DNA of 50,969 nucleotides from an uncultured Flavobacteriaceae bacterium (lineage in GTDB: Bacteria; Bacteroidota; Bacteroidia; Flavobacteriales; Flavobacteriaceae). A model generated the notes under the pieces. It saw nothing but the letters and a program-made list of their open reading frames with translations. It did no database searches and was not told the origin of the DNA. Below, piece after piece: positions 25,844 to 34,264 of the stretch (positions within the stretch are counted from its first letter, which is position 1; each line of letters begins with the position of its first letter). The position numbers and the translations under genes are program-made. The DNA lies in NCBI GenBank assembly GCA_938073895.1, contig CALJFB010000007.1:1-50969 (forward strand), read 5' to 3'.

Positions 25844-26188
25844 TTACTCTGGTTTAGACAGTTTTTCTTTTTTTAAGAAAATAGTAAACTCTTCGTCATT
25901 TAAAACTTTAGCCATTTCTGTTACAAAAACAGTTTCTAGCTTTTCTGTAGCTTCCATGTAACTTAATGTGCTAGCATCTATTTGTCTATTAATAGATTCT
26001 AATTTTCTGTCGTACTTTAAGTAAGTAGAATAAACAGTTTTAAACTTAGATTGTTCGAAGCTAGATAATTCTTGCAGTTCTTTAGTTTGTGCCATAGCAT
26101 CAACTTTAGCTGTACTTTGTGCAGTAGCAGAGTTAGAAAATAATGCTAATCCAAAGAATAATACTGCAATTTTTAATATTGATTTCAT
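25844..26188 (-). CDS. Small secreted protein of unknown function
   Basis: A 114-aa protein with a signal peptide (MKSILKIAVLFFGLALFSNSATAQ). The mature part is helical and charged (AQTKELQELSSFEQSKFKTVYSTYLKYDRKLESINRQ) and may be a coiled coil; its overall look recalls short periplasmic Spy-like helical proteins, but no family was recognised. It lies 45 bp downstream of the metal-binding lipoprotein gene and is probably co-transcribed with it, which hints at an envelope metal-stress setting. Confidence 0.7.
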   Translation of the reverse strand: MKSILKIAVLFFGLALFSNSATAQSTAKVDAMAQTKELQELSSFEQSKFKTVYSTYLKYDRKLESINRQIDASTLSYMEATEKLETVFVTEMAKVLNDEEFTIFLKKEKLSKPE

Positions 26189-26233
26189 AGTAATAATGTT
26201 TTAATGGTTCTAAAGTAAGAAAAAAAAATAAAC

Positions 26234-26764
26234 TTATACTGTTTTAATACCACAAGCTTTTTTACAGGCTTTTTTTTCTGCTTCAGTCTTGTTCTTACAA
26301 TTGTTCTTGCATTCTTTTTTTTCAGCTTTAGTTTTGTTTTTACAACAGTCCTTTTTACAGTCTTCTGTACAAGTTTTCTTGTCTTTTGTAAATATATTTA
26401 CTGTTTCCATATCTCCAACTTTATAGGTGTCAGAAACTTTAGTTACAGTTTTAGTAAAATCGTTTAAAGATAATTTTTCACTATCATATTCTACCATTGC
26501 TAATTTTTTATCGAAATCTACATTAACAAAATGGACACCATCTAACTTTGCAATTTTATTTTCTATTGTTTTGGCGCATCCCATAGCACAAGTCATTCCT
26601 TCTATGTTAAATTCTACTTTAGCATAATCTTTATAAGGATTTTCTGGTGTTTTTAAAATGGCAGTTTGCTCAATTGCTACTGTTTTTATTTCTGGAGCTT
26701 TATCTTTACAAGCGCTTACTGTTACAATTAGGCAAATGGTAAGGATTTTAAGTAGTGTTTTCAT
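26234..26764 (-). CDS. HMA-domain lipoprotein with Cys-rich repeat tail
   Basis: A 176-aa lipoprotein (lipobox VSAC, Cys19). Residues ~48-122 form a heavy-metal-associated domain with GMTCAMGCAKTIENKI; the two cysteines (C59, C63) are spaced C-x3-C rather than the usual C-x2-C. The tail carries eight cysteines (132, 136, 140, 141, 152, 156, 167, 171), including two near-identical 15-residue units starting CKNKTKAEKKECKNN and CKNKTEAEKKACKKA. A periplasmic or surface role in binding copper or a similar soft metal is likely but not shown. Confidence 0.85.
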   Translation of the reverse strand: MKTLLKILTICLIVTVSACKDKAPEIKTVAIEQTAILKTPENPYKDYAKVEFNIEGMTCAMGCAKTIENKIAKLDGVHFVNVDFDKKLAMVEYDSEKLSLNDFTKTVTKVSDTYKVGDMETVNIFTKDKKTCTEDCKKDCCKNKTKAEKKECKNNCKNKTEAEKKACKKACGIKTV

Positions 26765-26857
26765 TTTAAATATTATTAGGTTTTGTAAAACAAACTTACA
26801 AATAATAGTCTATAATCTCTTTTTTTCAACGAATTTTACAATTAAAATATAATATTT

Positions 26858-27745
26858 ATGTCTAACGAAACTAAAAAGTGGCTTTACTTAGGAGTACTTT
26901 CGTTAATTTGGGGAACATCTTTTATACTTATTAAAAAAAGTTTAGTGGGCTTAACGGCTTATCAGTTAGGAGCTTTAAGAACAGTGGTTACTGGTTTTAT
27001 TTTATTTATAGCAGGTTATAATTATTTTAAGTTTATTAAAAAAAAGGATTTAATTTGGTTAGCCATTTCTGGAACTTGTGGTACTTTTTTGCCTTCGTTC
27101 TTTTTTTCTATTGCAGAGACCGAGATTGATAGTGCTGTGGTTTCTATATTAAATTCTTTAGTGCCTTTAAATACTATTTTGTTAGGATTGGCACTTTTTA
27201 AAATTACAACAACTAGAAATCAGGTTATTGGCGTTATTATTGGATTTGCAGGTACAGTTGCTCTAATCTTGGCTGGAACCGATTTAAATCCAGATCAGAA
27301 TTATTATTTTGCTATATATGTTTTGGTATCTACTTTGCTTTATGCTACTAATGTTAATGTTATAAAGCGTTATTTACAAGATGTAAAACCTTTAACTATT
27401 GCGGTTGGAAATTACGTTTGTATTTATATTCCTGCTTTAGTTGTGTTGTATTATACCGATTTTTTTACTGTGGAAACATTTAGTCATCCAGAATTTAAGA
27501 TGTCTATATTTTATGTGGTATTTCTTTCTTTATTTGGAACTGCAATTGCAAAGGTTTTATTTAATAAATTAATACAGATATCTAATCCTATTTTTGCTTC
27601 TTCTGTGGCATATGTAATGCCTATTATTGCTGTTTTTTGGGGATTATTGGATGGCGAAAAGTTTAATTTTTATCAATTATTAGCAACAATTATTATATTA
27701 TTTGGTGTTTATTTAGGAAATAAAAAACAAAAAATAAGCGCATAA
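26858..27745 (+). CDS. EamA family (DMT superfamily) permease
   Basis: A 295-aa protein with ten predicted membrane helices in two EamA repeats. The first begins WLYLGVLSLIWGTSFILIKKSLVGL, with the typical W-G-x-x-F motif, and the second starts near NYYFAIYVLVSTLLYATNVN. Members export or import small metabolites such as amino acids; the substrate cannot be predicted. It is divergent from the metal-binding lipoprotein gene and separated from the M16 gene by a shared terminator. Confidence 0.9.
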   Translation: MSNETKKWLYLGVLSLIWGTSFILIKKSLVGLTAYQLGALRTVVTGFILFIAGYNYFKFIKKKDLIWLAISGTCGTFLPSFFFSIAETEIDSAVVSILNSLVPLNTILLGLALFKITTTRNQVIGVIIGFAGTVALILAGTDLNPDQNYYFAIYVLVSTLLYATNVNVIKRYLQDVKPLTIAVGNYVCIYIPALVVLYYTDFFTVETFSHPEFKMSIFYVVFLSLFGTAIAKVLFNKLIQISNPIFASSVAYVMPIIAVFWGLLDGEKFNFYQLLATIIILFGVYLGNKKQKISA

Positions 27746-27746
27746 A

Positions 27747-27780
27747 AAAAAGCTTCAAAAAATTAATTTTGAAGCTTTTT
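27747..27780. terminator. Bidirectional terminator between EamA and M16 genes
   Basis: AAAAAGCTTCAAAA and TTTTGAAGCTTTTT form a stem of about 14 bp around AATTAA, usable on both strands. Confidence 0.88.
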
Positions 27781-27801
27781 ATAATTTTAAGAGTTAACAG
27801 A

Positions 27802-29877
27802 TTAGTTAAAATCTGCTTCTGTTACGCCTTCATTTATTTTAATAGAAGTCATATTAATTACTAGATTTTGTGGTCCAGCTTTAATCGTATTAACAAAAGC
27901 TAACTTTAAACCATCTACATCTTGGTAGTTTGAGAATAAAATTGTTTTAGTAATACTTTGTCCTTGTATTTTTGAAGTTGATTCCACTTTAGATAATAAT
28001 CCAGTTTTTACATCGTAATATCTAGATTCAGTTTCTTCTCCTTTAGTTACTTTTAACAAGTAATTATCATTTCCGTCTACGTCTACAATACTTTCAAGTA
28101 CTGTATTTGCAGTTGTGTATTCTAATTCAGGGAATATAGTTCTAGAACTTTTCTTCTCAGCAATTTGTTCTGCTGTTAAGTCAGTTCTCATTCCTTGTTG
28201 TGTTCCGTAACCAGTTGTTCCGTTCCATTTTTGAGTCATTAAAACGCCCATGCCTGCCGCAGACATTTCCATAGATTCTTTATTAGGAGTCATGCTTTTT
28301 AAGCTTGCTGTTAATGGAAAAGGTACTGCGTCAATTTTTACATTGGCATCCATGTTTAGTGTTTTTACGTTTTCAATTTTTGATTTTCCTCCACTAGCTG
28401 CGAAGAATTTTTCTAAAACTGTATTTGCTGTAACACCTTTTGGTACTGGTTTAGAAAACACAGGTTTTTCTACAGAATTTGCGTAAGTATCATAATATTT
28501 TACTGGAATACCAGATTTCTCTAGGTTAGGAATTACTTCGCTACCTTTACCAACAATAACAATTCTACCGTTATCTGCTAAAAAATACTTATTTGCAACT
28601 CTTAGAATATCATCTTGAGTTACAGCATTAATTTTAGACAAATAAGTTTTGTAAAAATCTTCTGGTAAACTGTTTATTTTAGTATTTAGAGCATATCTAG
28701 CTACGGTTTCTGGTCTTTCTATAGCTAATACAAAACTACCTGTGTACTTAGCTTTAGCATCTTTTAAACGTTGTGTGTCTACTTTTTCTGTTCTAATACG
28801 TTTAATCTCGCTTAACATAGCAACTACAGAACTATCTGTTACCATATTTCTAACTGAAGCAGTTGCAGAGAAATTACCAATATATTTGTTTGTAGAAACG
28901 CTAGAGTAAGATCCATAAGTGTAAGCTTTATCTTCGCGAAGGTTTAAGAATAAATAGCCTTCACCGCCACCACCAAGTATGTAGTTAGCAAGCAATACTG
29001 CGTGATAATCTTCTTCGTTCATTTTTAGGTTTACATTGTTTGTAAACTTAATACTAGATTGTACTGCGTTTGGCATATCCACAAAATTTATTTGTGTGTA
29101 TGGTAAGTTTGGAGAAGAAGCAGTCATTGTTCTTGTAACATCTACACTTTCTTGCCAGTTGTTAAAACGCTTTTTAATCTCTCTTTTTACCTTAGAAGCC
29201 TCTACATCTCCAACAACTACTAAATAGGCTTTATTAGGATTAAAGTATTTTTGATAGTAAGATCTTACATTATCTAGTGTAATTGCATTTAAAGTTTCTT
29301 CTGTAACAAATTCTCCGTAAGGATGATTTTTACCGTAAGATAAGGCATTACTTACTCTAGATGCTACAGCATCTATACTTTTCTTATTAGATTTTAAGCC
29401 CTCAATAGCTTTGTCTTTTTCTTTTTGAAACTCTTCTTCTGTAAATAAAGGATTAATTGCAGCATCTGCCATTAATTCTAATATTCTGTTAGAGTATTTT
29501 GTTAAAGAACTTGCTGATGCACTAGTTGCGCCAAAATTAATTGAAGCGCCTAAGAAATCAACTTCTTCATTAAAGTCGTCCTTAGAAATAGTTGTTGTTC
29601 CGTTTCCAAGCATTGCGCTAAGAATTTGAGAAACACCTGCTATTTCACCTTCTAAAATAGGCGTATTTTCTATTCTTAAAGAATAACTTACTTTAGGTAA
29701 TTTGTGATTTTCTACAACTAAAACTTTAAGGCCATTTTTAAGCTCAAACTCATACGGCTTTTCTAAGCTTATAGTTGGAGCTGGTCCTGGTTTAGGTTGC
29801 TGTGTTCTGTCTATTTGTGCCGAAGCTGAAAGTGTTAATAAAAACACACTAGCTATTGCTATAAATTTTAATTTCAT
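27802..29877 (-). CDS. M16 peptidase family protein lacking the zinc motif, with LolA-like tail
   Basis: A 691-aa exported protein (signal peptide ending SASAQ). Residues ~35-460 make two M16 (insulinase/pitrilysin-like) halves, with LSAMLGNGTTTISKDDFNEEVDFLG where the HxxEH zinc motif would be, so this subunit is probably catalytically silent. The C-terminal ~210 residues (from ANTVLEKFFAASGGKSKIENV) resemble outer-membrane lipoprotein-sorting/LolA-type domains often seen in Bacteroidota. It lies 12 bp after the active M16 gene, so the two likely form a heterodimer. Confidence 0.88.
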   Translation of the reverse strand: MKLKFIAIASVFLLTLSASAQIDRTQQPKPGPAPTISLEKPYEFELKNGLKVLVVENHKLPKVSYSLRIENTPILEGEIAGVSQILSAMLGNGTTTISKDDFNEEVDFLGASINFGATSASASSLTKYSNRILELMADAAINPLFTEEEFQKEKDKAIEGLKSNKKSIDAVASRVSNALSYGKNHPYGEFVTEETLNAITLDNVRSYYQKYFNPNKAYLVVVGDVEASKVKREIKKRFNNWQESVDVTRTMTASSPNLPYTQINFVDMPNAVQSSIKFTNNVNLKMNEEDYHAVLLANYILGGGGEGYLFLNLREDKAYTYGSYSSVSTNKYIGNFSATASVRNMVTDSSVVAMLSEIKRIRTEKVDTQRLKDAKAKYTGSFVLAIERPETVARYALNTKINSLPEDFYKTYLSKINAVTQDDILRVANKYFLADNGRIVIVGKGSEVIPNLEKSGIPVKYYDTYANSVEKPVFSKPVPKGVTANTVLEKFFAASGGKSKIENVKTLNMDANVKIDAVPFPLTASLKSMTPNKESMEMSAAGMGVLMTQKWNGTTGYGTQQGMRTDLTAEQIAEKKSSRTIFPELEYTTANTVLESIVDVDGNDNYLLKVTKGEETESRYYDVKTGLLSKVESTSKIQGQSITKTILFSNYQDVDGLKLAFVNTIKAGPQNLVINMTSIKINEGVTEADFN

Positions 29878-29889
29878 CTTTTTATGTTT

Positions 29890-31212
29890 TTATTGTTTGT
29901 CTTCAGGTGTTGGTAGGTATTCTAAAACCAAACGTTGGTTAGGATTTAAATACGTTTTTGCTACTCTTTTAATGTCTTCGCGAGTAATAGATCTAATAAT
30001 GTCTATTTGCGTATTAATAAGATTAGTATTGTCATAAAGCATATAGTTTCTTGCTAAAGAATTTGCAACACCTGCGATACTAGAGTTAGAGTTTACAAAA
30101 CCATTTTCTGCTTTGTTTTGAAGTTTTTGATAATCTTTTTCTGAAATTAATTCAGTCTGAACTTTTACAATTTCTTCATCTATTTCTGCTAGTAAGTTAT
30201 CTAGAGAATTATCGCCTTGTGGTAAACCATATAAAATGTAAGTACCATAATCTTCTTGACTTTGGTTAAATGCACCAACTTGTAAAGCCATTTTTTTATC
30301 GTCTACAATTTTTTTGTATAGTTTAGATGTTTTTCCACCACTTAGATAAGTAGATATCATATCTAAAACATATGCATCTCTTTCTGTCATGGCAGGAGTT
30401 CTGTATGCAGCAACTATAGCAGGTATTTGTATGTTAGAATCGTAAGCTTTTGCTTTTATAGTTGTTGTAATTGGATCTTCTTTTGCAAAATTTCTTTCGA
30501 TTGCTTCTCCTGTAGGAATAGGACCAAAATAATCTTTAATCATTTTTTTTGTAGTGGCAATGTCAATATCTCCAGCAACAACCAAAACAGCGTTATTAGG
30601 TACGTAGAATTTCTTATTAAACGCTTGAAATTCTTTTAAGGTTGCAGCGTCTAAATGAGCCATTTTCCCAATAGTTGTTCCTTTATAAGGATGTTTTTTA
30701 AAAATATTTAATTTTACATTCTCTATAAATTTACCATAAGGTTGATTGTCTACGCGAAGTCTTTTCTCTTCTTTAACGACTTCGTTTTGTGTGTCTACAC
30801 CAATTTGATTGATTACAGGATGCAATAAACGCTCAGATTCCATCCAAAGTCCTAATTCTAGATTGTTTGAAGGAAACGTTTCGTAGTAGTAAGTTCTGTC
30901 GTCTGTAGTGTTAGCGTTTACTTGTCCACCATTAGCAGCAACAATTTTCATCCATTCTCCTCTGCCTATGTTTTCTGTACCTTCAAATAAAAGGTGTTCA
31001 AAAAAATGCGCAAAACCAGTTCTTTCAGGATTCTCATCTTTTGCACCAACATGGTACATAATAGATGTTGTAACTACAGGAGCAGAGTTGTCTTTGTGAA
31101 GTATAACGTGCAAGCCGTTATCTAGTTTGTACTCTTCAAACTTTACTTCTTGCGCATTGGTTATAAAAAGACCAAAAGCAAAAGCTGATAAAGCAATTAA
31201 TTGTTTTTTCAT
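29890..31212 (-). CDS. M16 family zinc peptidase, catalytic subunit
   Basis: A 440-aa exported metallopeptidase (signal peptide MKKQLIALSAFAFGLFITNAQ). It has the inverted zinc motif HFFEH at residues 69-73 (H69, E72, H73), with a likely third ligand Glu in the NEVVKEEKRLR stretch. Two M16 domains fit the 440-aa length. It probably acts in the periplasm on peptides, together with the silent partner encoded 12 bp downstream. A promoter with TTG and TATATTTG precedes it. Confidence 0.93.
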   Translation of the reverse strand: MKKQLIALSAFAFGLFITNAQEVKFEEYKLDNGLHVILHKDNSAPVVTTSIMYHVGAKDENPERTGFAHFFEHLLFEGTENIGRGEWMKIVAANGGQVNANTTDDRTYYYETFPSNNLELGLWMESERLLHPVINQIGVDTQNEVVKEEKRLRVDNQPYGKFIENVKLNIFKKHPYKGTTIGKMAHLDAATLKEFQAFNKKFYVPNNAVLVVAGDIDIATTKKMIKDYFGPIPTGEAIERNFAKEDPITTTIKAKAYDSNIQIPAIVAAYRTPAMTERDAYVLDMISTYLSGGKTSKLYKKIVDDKKMALQVGAFNQSQEDYGTYILYGLPQGDNSLDNLLAEIDEEIVKVQTELISEKDYQKLQNKAENGFVNSNSSIAGVANSLARNYMLYDNTNLINTQIDIIRSITREDIKRVAKTYLNPNQRLVLEYLPTPEDKQ

Positions 31213-31251
31213 TATTTAAATCTATTTATTAATAATATAATATATGTCTTA

Positions 31252-31284
31252 CAAATATAATATATGTTACAGCTATTGCCCCAA
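31252..31284 (-). promoter_or_regulatory. Promoter of the M16 peptidase operon
   Basis: Minus strand TATATTTG at 31259-31252 and TTG at 31284-31282 with a 22-bp spacer, a good Bacteroidota sigma factor promoter, about 40 bp before the start codon. Confidence 0.6.
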
Positions 31285-31460
31285 TATTTTGTTAATATGT
31301 ACTTTTTTTAGCTGAAAGGTCATGAAATAAAGTTTATTGTAAGGTTTAAATAATACAATAACAGGAATCTTCATTTTAATTTCTAAGCACAAATGTTATA
31401 ACTAATAAAACCTTACACATGTTGGATTGTATTTTAATATGTTCAAAAATTAGATATTCT
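31285..31460. other. Central part of the divergent M16/rplU spacer
   Basis: The 318-bp region between the M16 start and the rplU start contains the two divergent promoters listed here. Between them no further gene, repeat or strong hairpin was recognised. Confidence 0.5.
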
Positions 31461-31490
31461 TTGCTGTTTAGATAATTAGATGTATATTTG
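31461..31490 (+). promoter_or_regulatory. Promoter of rplU-rpmA
   Basis: TTG at 31461-31463, a 19-bp spacer and TATATTTG at 31483-31490, an almost ideal match. The start point near 31496 lies after an in-frame ATG at 31480, which fixes the rplU start at 31531. Confidence 0.75.
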
Positions 31491-31530
31491 CAGACATTTT
31501 TTAATCAAAATTAATAAAAAACGTAACGCT

Positions 31531-32169
31531 ATGTACGCAATTGTAGAAATAGCAGGGCATCAATTTAAAGTTGAAAAAGACCAAAAAGTTTTTGTTAATC
31601 GTTTAGCAATAGAAGAAGGTAAATCAGTGTCTTTTGACAATGTACTTTTAATTGCAGATGGTGATAACATAACTGTAGGCGCCCCAGCTATAGACGGAGC
31701 ACAGGTAAGTGCAAAAGTCTCAAAACACCTTAAAGGTGACAAAGTTATTGTTTTCAAAAAGAAAAGACGTAAAGGTTATCGTGTCAAAAATGGACATAGA
31801 CAATACTTAACAGAAATCGTTATTGAAGACATTTTAACTTCAGGAGCTAAAAAATCAGCCCCTAAAAAAGAAGCTAAAGCAGCAGCACCAAAAGCTAAGC
31901 CAACTACTAAAAAAGCATCTTCTAAAGGAGATGATTTAAAAAAGTTAGAAGGTATTGGACCAAAAATTGCTACAACATTAGCTGAAGCAGGAATTTCAAC
32001 TTTTGCTGAATTAGCAAAAACAGATGCTGCTAAAATTTCTGAAATCATTGCAGGAGTTCGTGGAAATCACGTTACTGACACATGGCCAGCACAAGCTCAA
32101 TTAGCTGCTGATGGTAAATGGGATGAATTAAAGAAATGGCAAGACGAATTAGATGGTGGTAAAGCTTAA
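31531..32169 (+). CDS. rplU: 50S ribosomal protein L21 with C-terminal helix-hairpin-helix extension
   Basis: The first ~103 residues are ordinary L21 (MYAIVEIAGHQFKVEKDQKVFVNRL, then KKRRKGYRVKNGHRQ), a 23S rRNA-binding large-subunit protein. A Lys/Ala-rich linker (KKSAPKKEAKAAAPKAKP) leads to about 80 extra residues with DDLKKLEGIGPKIATTLAEAGI and TFAELAKTDAAKISEII, a helix-hairpin-helix nucleic-acid-binding fold. Total length is 212 aa, about twice the usual. The start follows the mapped promoter. rpmA lies 40 bp downstream, the standard L21-L27 pairing. Confidence 0.95.
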   Translation: MYAIVEIAGHQFKVEKDQKVFVNRLAIEEGKSVSFDNVLLIADGDNITVGAPAIDGAQVSAKVSKHLKGDKVIVFKKKRRKGYRVKNGHRQYLTEIVIEDILTSGAKKSAPKKEAKAAAPKAKPTTKKASSKGDDLKKLEGIGPKIATTLAEAGISTFAELAKTDAAKISEIIAGVRGNHVTDTWPAQAQLAADGKWDELKKWQDELDGGKA

Positions 32170-32209
32170 TAGCATTATTACTTTATATTAACAATAAAAC
32201 CTTAAGACA

Positions 32210-32470
32210 ATGGCTCACAAAAAAGGAGTTGGTAGTTCGAAGAATGGTAGAGAATCAGAATCAAAACGTTTAGGCGTTAAGATATTTGGTGGACAAGCTG
32301 CTATTGCTGGAAATATCATATTAAGACAAAGAGGTAATACGCATCACCCAGCTGAAAACGTATACCAAGGAAAAGATCATACTTTACATGCTAGAGTAGA
32401 TGGTTTAGTTAAATTTACTAAGAAAAGAAATAATAGATCTTATGTATCTATTGAGCCTTTCGAAGCTTAA
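32210..32470 (+). CDS. rpmA: 50S ribosomal protein L27
   Basis: An 86-aa ribosomal protein starting [23 protein letters not shown], with the flexible N-terminus that reaches toward the peptidyl transferase centre, and [26 protein letters not shown]. No extra N-terminal cleavage peptide as in Firmicutes is present. It follows rplU and is ended by a strong terminator. Confidence 0.98.
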   Translation: MAHKKGVGSSKNGRESESKRLGVKIFGGQAAIAGNIILRQRGNTHHPAENVYQGKDHTLHARVDGLVKFTKKRNNRSYVSIEPFEA

Positions 32471-32491
32471 TTTACAGTTTCCTTAAAACTT

Positions 32492-32527
32492 AAAAATCCC
32501 TTTCAAATTTATTTGAAAGGGATTTTT
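32492..32527 (+). terminator. Intrinsic terminator after rpmA
   Basis: AAAAATCCCTTTCAAAT pairs with ATTTGAAAGGGATTTTT and is followed by more T. Confidence 0.9.
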
Positions 32528-32916
32528 TTATTAAGTTCTTATTTTAGTAGCTATAGTTAAAACAATATATAGTCTTAGTTTCTTATTTAAAAATCAATTT
32601 GGTTATCTATTACTATTAAATAGTTTTACGCTTTATAATAACTCTTAACGAGCTATAAATTGTCTTTTAAGTAAATAATTACATATAATTATTGCTTATG
32701 TTTATTTCTTTAACGTAAGTTTGAGTTTAGATCTAACTTTTTCAGCTATAATTTTCGTGCTTTAAGTGTGTAATAACTACCCTAAAACAAAAAAAGCATC
32801 CCGATTTTCGAATCCAAAATTGGAAGAAAAAAGGAAAGCTTCTCATTGGTTTTACTACAAACCGTGCTAATAACCTTTCGATTATTAACCAACACAACTG
32901 ACTTTATTGCTAAAAA
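32528..32916. other. Gene-free stretch between rpmA and tRNA-Asp
   Basis: No credible gene was found. From about 32790 to 32926 two plus-strand frames stay open without a start codon. One contains HPDFRIQNWKKKGKLLIGF and ends at about 32900; the other ends at the tRNA terminator. They could be decayed coding sequence or chance. Confidence 0.35.
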
Positions 32917-32942
32917 AAAGCCTTAAATTTCTTTAAGGCTTT
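32917..32942 (-). terminator. Terminator after tRNA-Asp
   Basis: AAGCCTTAAA (32918-32927) pairs with TTTAAGGCTT (32932-32941), with an A8 run that gives a T-run on the minus strand, 12 bases beyond the tRNA 3' end. Confidence 0.88.
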
Positions 32943-32953
32943 AAGCAATCTTG

Positions 32954-33027
32954 CGGTCTGGACGGGATTCGAACCCGCGACCTCCGCCGTGACAGGGCGG
33001 CATTCTAACCAGCTGAACTACCAGACC
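32954..33027 (-). tRNA. tRNA-Asp (GTC)
   Basis: A 74-nt cloverleaf on the minus strand: acceptor GGTCTGG/CCAGACC, D-arm region GTTCAGCTGGTTAGAA, anticodon loop CTGTCAC with anticodon GTC, and T-arm GCGGGTTCGAATCCCG. The discriminator is G and CCA is not encoded. A promoter precedes it and a terminator follows it. Confidence 0.97.
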
Positions 33028-33045
33028 GTTGCGTTATTGCGAGTG

Positions 33046-33075
33046 CAAATATAGAACCCTTTTTCAAACACACAA
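33046..33075 (-). promoter_or_regulatory. Promoter of tRNA-Asp
   Basis: Minus strand TATATTTG at 33053-33046 and TTG at 33075-33073 with a 19-bp spacer. The start point is about 12-15 bases before the mature tRNA. Confidence 0.65.
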
Positions 33076-33101
33076 AACAAAATCAATCTTTTTTTTTAAA
33101 A

Positions 33102-34031
33102 TTATTTTATTTTCTGCCTTTCTACTAAATATGTGGCCAAAATATTGTCAAAATTCTGATTTACGTCTGCTAAAACATATTTTATTTTATTCTGCCCACA
33201 TTTTAATTTAAAGTTGTTAAAATAGTTTTTTATGGTCTCTTGGTAGGTTTCTTTAATTTGATCTGCATATAAATCTATTTCTTCGCCAGTTTCTAAATCT
33301 ACGTAACGTTTTGGCGTGTTTGCAAAATCGAAATCTAGCTCTTTTGTTTTGTCTGTTACGTGAAATAAAACGACTTCATGCTTATTGTGTTTTAAGTGTC
33401 TTAAGGCTTCAAATAATTCTTCTTCAGAAGCTGTAGTTTGAAACAAATCTGTAAACACAAATATTAAAGAACGTCTATGTATTTTTTCGGCAATTAAATG
33501 CAAATACTTATAAGTGTCTGTTTGCTGCTTTTTTGGAACTGTAGTTAATAAATCGTCTAACTTATTTAATAACATATTATGATGGCGCTCGCTTCCTTTT
33601 TCTTGCGCGTAAAAATTGTAGGTATTGCTGTAAATACTTAAACCTACGGCATCGCGTTGCTTTTTAAACATATGCATTAAACTGGCGCTTGCTAATGCAG
33701 TAAAACCAATTTTATTTAACTTATCTATAGATTGTGTTTTAAGCTCCGGAAAATACATAGAACTACTGTTGTCTATTATAATATGGCATCTAAGATTGGT
33801 TTCATCGTCGTAACGCTTGGTGTATAACTTATCTGTTTTTGCAAAAAGTTTCCAGTCTATATGTCTTGTACTTTCGCCTGGGTTGTAGATTTTATGTTCT
33901 GCAAATTCTGCCGAAAACCCGTGAAACGGACTTTTATGCTTTCCAGATATAAAACCTTCTACCACTTGCTTGGCTAAAAAGTCTAAGTTTTTAAATCCAC
34001 CTACTTTATTTACTTCGTCTCTAAGTATCAT
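33102..34031 (-). CDS. DUF58 domain protein with intact MIDAS motif
   Basis: A 309-aa cytoplasmic protein. The DUF58 signature HKIYNPGESTRHIDWKLFAKTDKLYTKRY (split here: YNPGESTRHIDWKLFA) is followed by a von Willebrand A-like fold with IIIDNSSSMYF, giving an intact D-x-S-x-S metal site. DUF58 proteins usually act with MoxR AAA+ ATPases and Bat-type membrane proteins. No moxR gene is in the window. The start codon lies 14 bp from structured element copy A, which is read on the opposite strand. Confidence 0.9.
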   Translation of the reverse strand: MILRDEVNKVGGFKNLDFLAKQVVEGFISGKHKSPFHGFSAEFAEHKIYNPGESTRHIDWKLFAKTDKLYTKRYDDETNLRCHIIIDNSSSMYFPELKTQSIDKLNKIGFTALASASLMHMFKKQRDAVGLSIYSNTYNFYAQEKGSERHHNMLLNKLDDLLTTVPKKQQTDTYKYLHLIAEKIHRRSLIFVFTDLFQTTASEEELFEALRHLKHNKHEVVLFHVTDKTKELDFDFANTPKRYVDLETGEEIDLYADQIKETYQETIKNYFNNFKLKCGQNKIKYVLADVNQNFDNILATYLVERQKIK

Positions 34032-34044
34032 ACGTCTACCGCTT

Positions 34045-34164
34045 GCGTTAAGGATGGAACAATTGTTTAAGCTCTTAAAAAAAGTATGGCTTTAGCTTAC
34101 TTTTTTAAAGCGAGTTGTGATAGCCTGACCTAAAATCTGTTTTTCTCAGGTTTTGGGTAACGCC
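34045..34164 (+). ncRNA. Structured RNA element, copy A
   Basis: Closing stem GCGTTA (34045-34050) with TAACGC (34158-34163). Inside, in order: AGGAT, a conserved TTGTTTAAG segment followed by CTC, hairpin 1 (TTAAAAAA...GTA/TAC...TTTTTTAA), GCGAG, AGCCTGAC, and hairpin 2 (CCTAAAATCTG/CAGGTTTTGGG, 11 bp with two G-T pairs). It shares flanks TGCGTTAAGGAT and AACGCCATAAA with copy C. It reads opposite to its neighbours trxA and DUF58. Confidence 0.6.
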
Positions 34165-34211
34165 ATAAAAATAGTTATCAATAATTAGTTGTTACTCCAG
34201 TTTTCTAAACT

Positions 34212-34242
34212 AAAAAAGGTTTGCCATATAGACAAACCTTTT
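34212..34242 (-). terminator. Terminator after trxA
   Basis: AAAAGGTTTG pairs with CAAACCTTTT around an 8-9 nt loop, 23 bases downstream of the trxA stop codon. Confidence 0.8.
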
Positions 34243-34264
34243 ATAAATTATATGTGATAATTGA

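Noticed and set aside
31480-31530. rplU start at 31480
   Set aside because: This ATG overlaps the -7 box of the promoter; the conserved L21 start is at 31531.
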